From contig CACKSH010000006.1 of the NCBI GenBank assembly GCA_902602765.1, positions 47,136 to 111,135 on the forward strand: a stretch of DNA of 64,000 nucleotides. The letters run 5' to 3'. The position numbers and the translations under genes were made by a program. Origin of the DNA: Paracoccaceae bacterium. GTDB taxonomy: Bacteria > Pseudomonadota > Alphaproteobacteria > Rhodobacterales > Rhodobacteraceae. Within the stretch, counting starts at the first letter, position 1, and every line of letters starts with the position of its first letter. Of the stretch, positions 37,794 to 46,938 are shown in pieces. Under the pieces are notes generated by a model, which was given only the letters and a program-made list of their open reading frames with translations, ran no database searches and was not told the origin of the DNA.

Positions 37794-39455
37794 ATGCTGC
37801 AAATAGAAATATGGAAACGCATACTTATCTGTGGTCTCGTATTGGCAGGCCTTATATTCGCTTTGCCGAATGTATTCTACTCTAGAGTAGAAAGTTATAA
37901 TGATGCAAATTTGGCGATCGAGAATGGTCAGGACCCCAATTTATTTAAAGACGAACAAAACCTTTGGTTGGATTATTTACCATCTTCTCTTGTTAATTTG
38001 GGTCTTGACTTAAGAGGGGGGGCTCATTTGCTCGCTGAGGTGCGAACAGCGGATGTGCATTCTCAAAGGATTAAAAGTTTGTGGCCGGATGTGCGGGATG
38101 TTTTAAGGCAAAAGAGATCGGATATTGGCACCATTAGGCTTCAAGATAGTAGCCCTGGAACCTTGCGTGTAAAAATTTCAAAACCAGAAGCAATGCAGAT
38201 AGCGCTAGAAGCTGTTGGCACTCTTTCGAAGCCGGTTTTAAGTTTGGCACAGGCCGGTGCTGAGGACTTGAAAATCTCGTCCGAGGGCGATGATTTATTA
38301 ATTTCCTTATCAGATGCCGAAGTGTTGGCTACCGATGAAAGAACAATGCGACAATCATTGGAAATAATTCGAAGAAGAGTAGATGAGGTTGGAACCAGAG
38401 AGCCAACGATACAGCGTCAAGGTGCGGATCGTATTTTAATCCAAGTGCCGGGAATTGGTTCCGCTACTGAGCTGAAAGCATTGATTGGTACGACAGCTCA
38501 ATTAACCTTTCAGGCTGTCGTTGGAAAAAACTCTTCTCCCGGACCGTCTAGTGCTTTTGGAACTCAGGTTTTACCTTCTTTGGATGAGGAAGGTATGTTC
38601 TACACCTTAGAAAGTGCTGCAGTTGTGACGGGTGAACAGCTTGTGGATGCACAACCCAGTTTTGACCAAAATGGGAGGCCTGCCGTAAATTTCAGATTTA
38701 ACCCGACAGGTGCGAGAAAGTTTGGAGATTATACCGCTGAAAACATAGGAAGTCCGTTTGCAATCGTTTTGGATCAAGAGGTAATAAGCGCACCGGTTAT
38801 TCAGTCTCATATACCCGGTGGTTCGGGTATCATAACAGGAAATTTCACTGTTGAAGAAAGTACAAACTTGGCGATTTTACTTAGGGCAGGCGCCCTTCCC
38901 GCAGGTCTTGAGTTTTTGGAGGAGCGAACAATTGGACCGGAGTTAGGCGCTGATAGTATTAAAGCAGGGAAACTGGCCTGTGTAGTCGCGTTTGCTGCTG
39001 TCTTAGCGTTTATGTTTTTAAGCTATGGTATGTTCGGTTTGTTCGCGAACGTTGCCCTAGTCATAAATGTATTTTTAATTTTTGGTTTATTAAGTGCCAT
39101 CGGAGCTACGTTAACACTCCCTGGTATCGCGGGAATTGTATTGACTATTGGCATGGCGGTCGACGCCAATGTTTTGATTTTCGAGCGTGTAAGGGAGGAA
39201 ATCAAATTAAATAAAGGGCCAGCTAGAGCTATCGAATTAGGATATGAGAAGGCACTTTCTGCTATTATTGATGCAAACATCACTACATTTATAACAGCAG
39301 TGATTTTGTTTGCTATTGGATCGGGTCCAGTTAGGGGATTTGCGGTTACTCTTGGTTTAGGAATTATTACCTCGGTATTCACTGCTATATTTGTGACCCG
39401 ACTTCTAATTGTTGTTTGGTTTGAACGCAGTCGGCCTAAAGCAATAAAGGTTTAA
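37794..39455 (+). CDS. secD: Protein translocase subunit SecD
   Basis: 553 residues. SecD and SecF use the proton gradient to complete periplasmic protein export. LGLDLRGGAHLLAEV, the periplasmic P1 domain, and the six-helix C-terminal domain with VTIGMAVDANVLIFERVREE-like sequence (here GMAVDANVLIFERVREE) are present. It follows yajC by 18 bases and secF starts two bases after its stop. Confidence 0.96.
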   Translation: MLQIEIWKRILICGLVLAGLIFALPNVFYSRVESYNDANLAIENGQDPNLFKDEQNLWLDYLPSSLVNLGLDLRGGAHLLAEVRTADVHSQRIKSLWPDVRDVLRQKRSDIGTIRLQDSSPGTLRVKISKPEAMQIALEAVGTLSKPVLSLAQAGAEDLKISSEGDDLLISLSDAEVLATDERTMRQSLEIIRRRVDEVGTREPTIQRQGADRILIQVPGIGSATELKALIGTTAQLTFQAVVGKNSSPGPSSAFGTQVLPSLDEEGMFYTLESAAVVTGEQLVDAQPSFDQNGRPAVNFRFNPTGARKFGDYTAENIGSPFAIVLDQEVISAPVIQSHIPGGSGIITGNFTVEESTNLAILLRAGALPAGLEFLEERTIGPELGADSIKAGKLACVVAFAAVLAFMFLSYGMFGLFANVALVINVFLIFGLLSAIGATLTLPGIAGIVLTIGMAVDANVLIFERVREEIKLNKGPARAIELGYEKALSAIIDANITTFITAVILFAIGSGPVRGFAVTLGLGIITSVFTAIFVTRLLIVVWFERSRPKAIKV

Positions 39456-39457
39456 CG

Positions 39458-40417
39458 ATGCGATTGAAACTTGCCCCACACAAAACAGCGATCAATTTTT
39501 TTGGTAAATCAAACGTGTTCTTCGGTTTCTCGATTTTTGCAGTTATTCTTTCTGCTATAACTTATGTTATTCTTGGTCTGAACTTTGGGATCGATTTCAA
39601 GGGCGGAACTTCTATCCGTTCTGAAAGTAGAGTAGAGTTGGATATTGCAAAATACAGAGATGCGCTTTTGAGTTTAAATCTTGGAGATGTGACAATATCC
39701 GAAGTTTTCGATCCTACCTTTGAAGCTGATCAAAATGTCGCTCTTATAAGGATTGAGGCACAAGACGGTCAAGAAGCTGTGACTTCTGAAATCGTTGAAA
39801 TGATGCTAAAAACTTTAAAGACAGATGTTTCAGAGGACATAAGTTTTCAAGCTGTAGAAAGCGTTGGTCCGAAAGTATCAGGCGAATTAATTAAAAAAGC
39901 AGTAATGGCAATTTTGTTGGCAATTAGTGCAGTTCTGTTCTATATCTGGGTGCGTTTTGAATGGCAATTCGCGCTTGGCGCTGTATCCGCTCTAATACAT
40001 GATATAATTCTTACTGTAGGTATATTTTCCGTTTTGCAAATTAAATTTGATTTAGCAATAATTGCCGCCTTGTTAACGATAGTCGGCTATTCTTTAAATG
40101 ATACGGTGGTTATTTTTGATAGGGTACGTGAAAATTTAAGAAAATATAAAAAGAAGCCACTAATTGATGTTATGAATCTATCTATTAATGATACCCTAAG
40201 TCGTACAATTATGACATCTTTAACTACTCTTCTAGCTTTAATTGCGTTATTTACGCTTGGTGGTGATGTCATCAGAGGGTTTGTATTTGCGATGATTTGG
40301 GGGGTAATCGTTGGTACCTACAGTTCGGTTTTTGTAGCCTCTAATATTTTATTGCTTCTTGGTGTAAAGCGTGACTGGTCAAAGCCTAATGCAGAGGCTG
40401 GCACTTCTGTTCCATAG
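39458..40417 (+). CDS. secF: Protein translocase subunit SecF
   Basis: 319 residues, the partner of SecD. The N-terminal motif LNFGIDFKGGTSI and the C-terminal YSLNDTVVIFDRVREN segment are the SecF signatures. Six membrane helices. Two-base gap to secD, and the next start codon (40420) lies two bases downstream, so the TauE-like permease is likely in the same transcript. Confidence 0.96.
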   Translation: MRLKLAPHKTAINFFGKSNVFFGFSIFAVILSAITYVILGLNFGIDFKGGTSIRSESRVELDIAKYRDALLSLNLGDVTISEVFDPTFEADQNVALIRIEAQDGQEAVTSEIVEMMLKTLKTDVSEDISFQAVESVGPKVSGELIKKAVMAILLAISAVLFYIWVRFEWQFALGAVSALIHDIILTVGIFSVLQIKFDLAIIAALLTIVGYSLNDTVVIFDRVRENLRKYKKKPLIDVMNLSINDTLSRTIMTSLTTLLALIALFTLGGDVIRGFVFAMIWGVIVGTYSSVFVASNILLLLGVKRDWSKPNAEAGTSVP

Positions 40418-40419
40418 CA

Positions 40420-41190
40420 ATGACAATAGATCTTATTATCGAAATATTTGAGATAAATGGACTTTTATATGTCGCTCTAGCAGCTCTAACCGCTGGTCTC
40501 GTTAGGGGGTTTTCTGGCTTTGGAACAGCTATGATATTTTTGCCTGTTGCTGGCAAATACTTTGAACCAGTAACGGCGATTATAATATTAACAATAATGG
40601 ACTTATGTGGTCCCGCTCTTATAGTGCCAAGAGCTTTGCGTGACGCATATAAACCAGATTTGTTTCGACTGATTGGTGGCATGATATTGACGCTTCCAAT
40701 TGCACTATATTTTTTATTGAATATGGAGACTGAATTATTCCGATATATTGTAAGTATACTTGCTTTAATATTGGTTTTTGTGCTCGCAATGGGATGGCGC
40801 TTTGAAGGTCAACTACATAATGGCGCATTAATTGGACTTGGTGGTGTTGCTGGTGTTTCTGGTGGAATAGCTGGAGTACCTGGGCCACCCGTAATATTAT
40901 TCTACATGGCTTCTACTCATCCGGTGAAAGTAATACGAGCGAACAATCTCCTGTTCTTATTTGGATTTGATATTTTTGCGTTATTTTTCCTAAGTATAGC
41001 GAGCGCATTGAATATATATGCCGTTGTTTTGGGTTTAATATTAGCAATTCCTATGGGTTTGGGAAATGTGATTGGCGCAGTTCTTTTTAATCCTGATCAA
41101 GAGAAGCTTTATAGAAAGATTGCTTTCTGTATAATTACACTGTCTGCTTTAACTGGGCTTCCATTGTTAAGTAATAAAATTGGGAGTTAA
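40420..41190 (+). CDS. TauE/SafE family permease
   Basis: 256 residues with seven or eight membrane helices. The paired motifs GLVRGFSGFGTAMIFLP and GGVAGVSGGIAGVPGPPVILF mark the TauE/SafE family, which exports sulfite, sulfoacetate or related small anions. The substrate is not predictable here. The ATG is two bases after secF, which is unusual company for the sec operon. Export of sulfur anions would fit an organism using sulfonates or DMSP, but that is inference. Confidence 0.8.
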   Translation: MTIDLIIEIFEINGLLYVALAALTAGLVRGFSGFGTAMIFLPVAGKYFEPVTAIIILTIMDLCGPALIVPRALRDAYKPDLFRLIGGMILTLPIALYFLLNMETELFRYIVSILALILVFVLAMGWRFEGQLHNGALIGLGGVAGVSGGIAGVPGPPVILFYMASTHPVKVIRANNLLFLFGFDIFALFFLSIASALNIYAVVLGLILAIPMGLGNVIGAVLFNPDQEKLYRKIAFCIITLSALTGLPLLSNKIGS

Positions 41191-41331
41191 ATAGGCATAG
41201 ATATAAAATATTTAGGGAATATTAAGGATTACGAAACAGATAATAGTGTTAAGTTTTTAGTCAAAATATAGGTACTTAGTAGATCAAATTTGTCACTTTT
41301 TCTGTTATAAAAATTAGTCTATGCTCTGCCC

Positions 41332-41952
41332 ATGTTGTTGTCTGTAGATAATTTAAGTGTTTCACGAGGCGGAATAAGTTTATTTGAGGGCCTAAACTTT
41401 ACTTTATCAACTGGTGAATTTGTCTTAATCAATGGTGGTAATGGCGTTGGGAAAACCTCACTTTTGAGATCGATAGCAGGCTTACAGCCAATAGATAAGG
41501 GTAAGATTGCCATTAATGCTGATAATTTTATTTTTGCTGGTGACGCTAATGGAATAAAAACTGCTTTGACTGTTTTGGAGAATTTAAGGTTCTGGAGTGC
41601 TATTTTTGGTGGAAAAAACTTACATGAAGCGCTTGAAAAATTTCAATTGAGACAGTTAAAAAATAGATTTGCAGGTAAGTTATCGGCAGGTCAAAAAAGG
41701 CGTTTGTCATTAGCGCGTCTGTTGTTGACCGATAGGCCTATATGGCTGCTCGATGAGCCTACTGTTTCATTAGACAAAAGATCTATGAAACAATTCTCTA
41801 AAATTTTGAAAAATCATTTAGAGGCGGGCGGTGCAGCGGTAGTATCAACCCATATTGATCTCGGTCTAACTCGGAGTTCTTTAACTATAAATCTTGAAGA
41901 TTATCAGATGAAAAATGGAAATATCAATGCAAGTGTGAAGGCATTCTTATGA
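41332..41952 (+). CDS. ccmA: Haem exporter ATP-binding protein CcmA
   Basis: 206 residues, an ABC ATPase. Walker A NGVGKTS near residue 38, signature LSAGQKRRLSLAR, Walker B WLLDEPTVSLD. With CcmB and CcmC it makes the CcmABCD complex that releases holo-CcmE. First gene of ccmABCDG. A 141-base gap precedes it. The stop overlaps the ccmB start as ATGA. Confidence 0.94.
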   Translation: MLLSVDNLSVSRGGISLFEGLNFTLSTGEFVLINGGNGVGKTSLLRSIAGLQPIDKGKIAINADNFIFAGDANGIKTALTVLENLRFWSAIFGGKNLHEALEKFQLRQLKNRFAGKLSAGQKRRLSLARLLLTDRPIWLLDEPTVSLDKRSMKQFSKILKNHLEAGGAAVVSTHIDLGLTRSSLTINLEDYQMKNGNINASVKAFL

Positions 41953-42605
41953 TTGCATTGCTGCAGCGTGATCTAATTCTGGCAGTAAGGGCCGGCGGTG
42001 GGTTTGGTCTTGGAATGGCCTTTTTTCTGATAGTAGTTATTCTGGTTCCGTTGGGTATTGGACCAGACATGGAAATACTTTCCAAAGTTTCGGTCGGTAT
42101 TTTGTGGGTAGGTGCACTACTGGCCTGTGTCCTCTCACTTGATCGAATATTCTCTCTAGATTATGATGATGGCACACTAGAGCTGTTATTGACATCTCCC
42201 ATTCCGTTAGAAGCTGTGGTAACAGTAAAGTCATTTTCGCACTGGATAACAACAGGGTTACCACTAGTCGTAATTTCACCAATTCTTGGTTTGCTTCTAG
42301 GGTTACAAGTAAGCGATCTTAAATGGGTTTTTATATCTTTATTGTTGGGTACACCCGCGCTCTCAGTAATAGGCGCCTTTGGCGCTGCCTTAACTGTTGG
42401 TATTAGGCGGGGAGGGTTATTATTGTCTTTGCTTGTGTTGCCTTTGTATGTTCCAACACTGATTTTTGGTGCAAACGTTGCAAGAAAAAGCTTGGCAGAT
42501 ATATCCAACAATTCTGCTTTATTGATTTTAACAGCGGTTACGCTTGCTGCATTTTCAATATTGCCTTTTGCTTCAGCTCTTGTTCTAAGAATAAACTTGC
42601 GATGA
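41949..42605 (+). CDS. ccmB: Haem exporter protein CcmB
   Basis: 218 residues with six membrane helices, the CcmB permease. The stretch LDRIFSLDYDDGTLELLLTS is characteristic. Overlaps ccmA by four bases. ccmC begins nine bases after the stop, behind AAAGGAGA. Confidence 0.94.
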   Translation: MIALLQRDLILAVRAGGGFGLGMAFFLIVVILVPLGIGPDMEILSKVSVGILWVGALLACVLSLDRIFSLDYDDGTLELLLTSPIPLEAVVTVKSFSHWITTGLPLVVISPILGLLLGLQVSDLKWVFISLLLGTPALSVIGAFGAALTVGIRRGGLLLSLLVLPLYVPTLIFGANVARKSLADISNNSALLILTAVTLAAFSILPFASALVLRINLR

Positions 42606-42614
42606 AAAGGAGAA

Positions 42615-43346
42615 ATGATGTCGCTTTGGGAATATGCTAATCCAGTAAAGTTTTTAAACCTTTCAGACAAAGTATTACCATTTTTTGCAGGCTTTTCTAT
42701 TATTGGACTAGCTGTTGGACTGTTTTGGGGTTTCTTTTTCACACCTGACGACTATCGTCAGGGGTCAACGGTGAAGATTATCTATTTGCATGTTCCATCC
42801 GCTTTGATGGCTATTAATGCTTGGTTCATGATGCTAGTTGCTTCAGTAATTTGGCTTGTTCGTCGTCACCACGTATCAGCTTTGGCCGCCAAGGCGGCTG
42901 CTCCTGTTGGAGTTACAATGACAATGGTCGCTCTGGTAACTGGGGCTTTATGGGGTCAACCAATGTGGGGTACTTGGTGGGCATGGGATCCCAGACTGAC
43001 TTCTTTTCTTATTTTGTTTCTATTTTATTTAGGTTACATAGCGCTTTGGTCATCAATAGATAATCCAGATACAGCTGCGGATTTAACTTCTATGCTTTGC
43101 ATAGTAGGTTCGGTGTTTGCGATTTTAAGTCGCTATGCGGTCAATTTCTGGAACCAGGGCTTGCATCAAGGTGCCTCACTATCTTTAGATAAAGAAAAAA
43201 ACGTTGCAGATGTTTTTTATCAGCCTCTATTATTTTCAATATTTGGGTTTGTATTTCTATTCTTAACTTTGGTATTGATAGGTACGAGAACCGAAATAAG
43301 GCTTAGGCGTGCGGAAGCTTTGCGTTTGAGGAAAAATAGAGAGTAA
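42615..43346 (+). CDS. ccmC: Haem-handling protein CcmC
   Basis: 243 residues with six membrane helices. CcmC loads haem onto CcmE. The tryptophan-rich WGTWWAWDPRLTSF motif and periplasmic histidines (YLHVPSA, and NFWNQGLHQGAS) are clear. ATG 42615 is preceded by an AAGGAG site. The stop lies three bases before the ccmD GTG. Confidence 0.96.
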   Translation: MMSLWEYANPVKFLNLSDKVLPFFAGFSIIGLAVGLFWGFFFTPDDYRQGSTVKIIYLHVPSALMAINAWFMMLVASVIWLVRRHHVSALAAKAAAPVGVTMTMVALVTGALWGQPMWGTWWAWDPRLTSFLILFLFYLGYIALWSSIDNPDTAADLTSMLCIVGSVFAILSRYAVNFWNQGLHQGASLSLDKEKNVADVFYQPLLFSIFGFVFLFLTLVLIGTRTEIRLRRAEALRLRKNRE

Positions 43347-43349
43347 AAC

Positions 43350-43490
43350 GTGCCAGATTTAGGAAAGTATGCTTTTAGTGTTCTGATGTCCTATGGGATT
43401 TCATTTCTACTGATTGGTGGCTTGGTTATTTACATTCTATATCGGAACTCTCAAGCTCGCGGTGAGTTAGAAAAAGAAGATCATTCATGA
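43350..43490 (+). CDS. ccmD: Haem exporter small subunit CcmD
   Basis: 46 residues, starting at GTG 43350 and ending TGA 43488-43490. A polar N-terminus (PDLGKYAF) leads into one membrane helix and a basic-then-acidic tail (YRNSQARGELEKEDHS). Length, position between ccmC and ccmG, and the single helix fit CcmD, which helps release holo-CcmE. The stop overlaps the ccmG start (ATGA), so the whole set is translationally linked. Confidence 0.85.
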   Translation: MPDLGKYAFSVLMSYGISFLLIGGLVIYILYRNSQARGELEKEDHS

Positions 43491-44038
43491 AAGGGATATC
43501 AAATATTCCTATATTGATGTTTTTGCCAATTGTTTTTTTTGTGTTATTAGTCGGTGCTTTTTATGTTGGGCTTCAGCGTGATGATGATAATTCTTTGCCA
43601 TCCGTTCTTATCGGAGAAATGGCCCCAGATATCACCAAAAATGAATTATATAATGGTTCTCAGGTAACTGCTGCACTAATGAAATCTTCTGGTATTAAAC
43701 TTGTTAATTTTTGGGCGAGTTGGTGCCCTCCTTGTAGGGCTGAACATGCAAAATTACTTGAAATAGCGGAAAGTGGCACAGTTATAATTGGGGTGAATAT
43801 AAAAGACGATCAGGAAAATGCGATCTCTTATTTGCAACGGTACGGCAACCCATTTCAAGCCGTTTCCTATGATCCTGATGGTAGGACGGCAATAGATTGG
43901 GGCGTTACTGCACCGCCAGAAACATTTATAGTTAATAAAGATGGTAAGGTACTGTTTAGGTTCGCTGGTCCTCTAGTCGGCCAAGACTTTTTAAGTCGAT
44001 TTTTGCCAGCATACGAAGCCGCTTTAAGTCAAAAATAA
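43487..44038 (+). CDS. ccmG: Thioredoxin-like protein CcmG (DsbE)
   Basis: 183 residues. An N-terminal membrane anchor (about 8-28) holds a periplasmic thioredoxin fold with the WCPPC active site (Cys80, Cys83). It keeps apocytochrome c haem-site cysteines reduced. The GVTAPPETFIVNKDG stretch carries the cis-proline and is typical. Last gene of the ccmABCDG unit. It faces acnA convergently 20 bases away. Confidence 0.95.
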   Translation: MKGISNIPILMFLPIVFFVLLVGAFYVGLQRDDDNSLPSVLIGEMAPDITKNELYNGSQVTAALMKSSGIKLVNFWASWCPPCRAEHAKLLEIAESGTVIIGVNIKDDQENAISYLQRYGNPFQAVSYDPDGRTAIDWGVTAPPETFIVNKDGKVLFRFAGPLVGQDFLSRFLPAYEAALSQK

Positions 44039-44058
44039 TTGAACTTTTTACAATATTT

Positions 44059-46746
44059 CTAGGAGGCTTTTGCAAGGTTTCTTAACACATAATGTAAAAC
44101 GCCACCGTGCTCGATATACTCAATCTCTATTGCTGTATCGATCCTACATTTAAGTTTAATCATTTTAATCTTTCCGTCAGGATATAAAATTTCACAGTCT
44201 ACATTCTCAAGTGGCGTTATTTCTTCGAGCCCATGAATTGAAACTATTTCATCCCCGCTTAAGGAAAGCGATTTTCGGTTGTCACCCTGTGTAAATTCCA
44301 GGGGTATAACTCCCATGCCCACGAGATTTGAGCGATGAATTCTTTCAAAGCTTTCAGCTATAACTGCTTTGACCCCCAGTAATGCTGTTCCTTTAGCTGC
44401 CCAGTCTCTAGAAGAACCTGCTCCATACTGCTCTCCGCCAATGACGATTAACGGTATGCCGCTGTTTTTATAGGCCATCGCAGCATCAAAAATTGATGTT
44501 GTTTCACCATTTGGGTCTTTAGTATACCCACCTTCAATATTGGAAAGCATCTCATTTTTTATCCGAATGTTGGCAAATGTTCCACGCATCATTATTTCGT
44601 GGTTGCCACGCCTGGACCCATATGAGTTGAATTCCCTTGCTGGCACTTGACGTTCTGTAAGGTATTTACCAGCAGGTGTTGTTTCGAGAAAAGACCCAGC
44701 TGGGGAGATGTGATCGGTCGTAATCATATCACCTAAAACGGCTAATATTTTAGCATTATTTATACTCGATATTGATCCCGGATCATTAGATATTTCTGAA
44801 AAATATGGTGGGTTCTGAACATATGTTGAAGTCGATGGCCATTCGTATGTTTCAGTCTCAGTAACATTCACATCTTTCCATTTTTCGTCTCCATCAAAAA
44901 CTTCTGCGTACTTTGATAGAAAAGCTTCTCTAGTGACGGTTTTTTCTACAAGTTCAGCCACTTCAAGTGATGATGGCCATATGTCTTTTAGGAATACCTC
45001 CTTTCCTGTCGGAGTAGTTGCTATTGGGTCGGTAGTAAGATTAATGTCTATAGTACCTGCTAGGGCATAGGCGACTACAAGGGGAGGAGATGCCAAATAA
45101 TTTGCCCTTACATCTGGAGAGATTCTGCCTTCAAAATTTCGGTTTCCTGATAAAACGGAGGTTGCAACAAGATCTCCTTCGGCAATAGCTTTTGAAATTT
45201 CAGGCTGTATTGGTCCCGAATTTCCAATACAGGTTGTGCACCCATATCCGACCAGATTAAACCCTATCTGATCTAAATCTTTTTGGAGATCAGCAGCGTT
45301 GAGATAGGCTGATACTACCTGTGACCCTGGTGCTAGTGAAGTTTTAACCCATGGCTTGCTTTGAAGCCCTAGCTCGACCGCCTTGCGTGCTACAAGGCCA
45401 GCTGCAATCATGACATATGGGTTAGACGTGTTTGTGCAAGATGTGATGGAGGCAATTACTACCTTACCAGAGCACATTTTGAAATTTTCACCTTCAACGA
45501 CAATTTGTTTATCCAAAGGCCGTTTAAAGGTTTCCTTCATTTCCTTGAAGAAAGCGTCTTTCGACTTGTCTAGTCTCACATAATCTTGCGGCCTTTTGGG
45601 ACCCGAAATAGCAGGAACTATAGTGCTCATGTTAAGGTGAAGTCTTTCCGTGTAAATTGGACTATAATCTTCATGTCGCCACAAATTATTTGCTTTTGCG
45701 TACGCTTCGACCAGTAATATTCGGTCTTCGCTACGGCCTGTATTTCGTAAATATCTTAAAGTTTCGTTATCAATTGGAAAAAATCCGCATGTTGCTCCGT
45801 ACTCTGGTGCCATGTTTGCGATTGTAGCTCTGTCTGCAAGGGGAAGTTTGTCCAAACCATCTCCATAAAATTCTACAAATTTACCTACAACACCCTTTTC
45901 TCGTAGCAATTCTACTATTTTAAGAACTAAATCTGTTCCAGTGGTACCTTCTGTTAGCGCGCCTGTTAATTTAAACCCAACAACTTCTGGTATGAGCATT
46001 GATATAGGCTGACCGAGCATTGCTGCTTCAGCCTCTATACCACCAACGCCCCAACCTAATACCGCCATTCCGTTAACCATTGTTGTGTGGCTATCTGTTC
46101 CCACTAAAGTATCGGGATAGGCGACCTCCAACCCATTTTGATCAATGTCGGTCCAAATAGTTTGGGCTAAATATTCCAGATTTACTTGATGACATATTCC
46201 TGTGCCTGGAGGAACAACACGAAAATTATTAAATGCAGATTGGCCCCATTTTAGAAACGAGTAGCGTTCCATATTCCTTTCATATTCTCTATCAACATTT
46301 GTTTTGAAGGCGCGTTCATTTCCAAACTCATCAATCATAACTGAGTGATCAATCACAAGGTCGACAGGATTAAGTGGATTAATCTTTTGTGGATCACCTC
46401 CAAGTTTCATAATACCATCTCTCATGGCCGCTAAATCGACGACAGCCGGAACTCCAGTAAAATCTTGCATTAGTACACGGGCGGGCCGATAAGCTATCTC
46501 TCTTGAGGTGTTACCACCATTTTTTGCCCAATCGGAAAAAGCTTCAATATCCTCGATGTCAACGGTCTTGCCGTCTTCGAAGCGCAACAAATTTTCTAAG
46601 ACAACATTTAATGCCGCAGGTAGTTTGGAGAAGTCCCCAAGACCAGCATTACTGGCGGCTTCAATGGAGTAGTAAGCAATTTTTTTGCCTTTTATTATAA
46701 GTTCTTTTCTAACGTTTTTTGTGTCAATGCCAACTTTTATAGACAC
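44059..46746 (-). CDS. acnA: Aconitate hydratase A
   Basis: 895 residues, standard for AcnA/IRP1-type aconitase. It isomerises citrate to isocitrate in the TCA cycle. The 4Fe-4S ligands sit in SITSCTNTSNP and GYGCTTCIGNSGP. The ARVLMQDFTGVPAVVDLA opening and the GAGSSRDWAAKG C-terminal motif are clear. The start is GTG 46746 with AGGAG about six bases upstream. Single gene by orientation, with a 192-base gap to purB. Confidence 0.97.
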   Translation of the reverse strand: MSIKVGIDTKNVRKELIIKGKKIAYYSIEAASNAGLGDFSKLPAALNVVLENLLRFEDGKTVDIEDIEAFSDWAKNGGNTSREIAYRPARVLMQDFTGVPAVVDLAAMRDGIMKLGGDPQKINPLNPVDLVIDHSVMIDEFGNERAFKTNVDREYERNMERYSFLKWGQSAFNNFRVVPPGTGICHQVNLEYLAQTIWTDIDQNGLEVAYPDTLVGTDSHTTMVNGMAVLGWGVGGIEAEAAMLGQPISMLIPEVVGFKLTGALTEGTTGTDLVLKIVELLREKGVVGKFVEFYGDGLDKLPLADRATIANMAPEYGATCGFFPIDNETLRYLRNTGRSEDRILLVEAYAKANNLWRHEDYSPIYTERLHLNMSTIVPAISGPKRPQDYVRLDKSKDAFFKEMKETFKRPLDKQIVVEGENFKMCSGKVVIASITSCTNTSNPYVMIAAGLVARKAVELGLQSKPWVKTSLAPGSQVVSAYLNAADLQKDLDQIGFNLVGYGCTTCIGNSGPIQPEISKAIAEGDLVATSVLSGNRNFEGRISPDVRANYLASPPLVVAYALAGTIDINLTTDPIATTPTGKEVFLKDIWPSSLEVAELVEKTVTREAFLSKYAEVFDGDEKWKDVNVTETETYEWPSTSTYVQNPPYFSEISNDPGSISSINNAKILAVLGDMITTDHISPAGSFLETTPAGKYLTERQVPAREFNSYGSRRGNHEIMMRGTFANIRIKNEMLSNIEGGYTKDPNGETTSIFDAAMAYKNSGIPLIVIGGEQYGAGSSRDWAAKGTALLGVKAVIAESFERIHRSNLVGMGVIPLEFTQGDNRKSLSLSGDEIVSIHGLEEITPLENVDCEILYPDGKIKMIKLKCRIDTAIEIEYIEHGGVLHYVLRNLAKAS

Positions 46747-46938
46747 TCGAATCTCCTAATGGATAATATTAAGCTCTTATTAATATGCTTTTGACGTATG
46801 TTTTGCACATGTTCAAGAGCCAATTAAAGTAATTGTACACAATTGTATACATAAAATAATCTTATGTTACACATTTATATGTTTCGTTATAATATTTTGT
46901 TAAATAACAATCTATAATGTGTTTTTCTTTTGAGTTTT

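Noticed and set aside
42161..42742. Minus-strand open frame of 193 codons across ccmB and ccmC
   Set aside because: Antisense to two conserved genes, with a composition that mirrors them and no family features.
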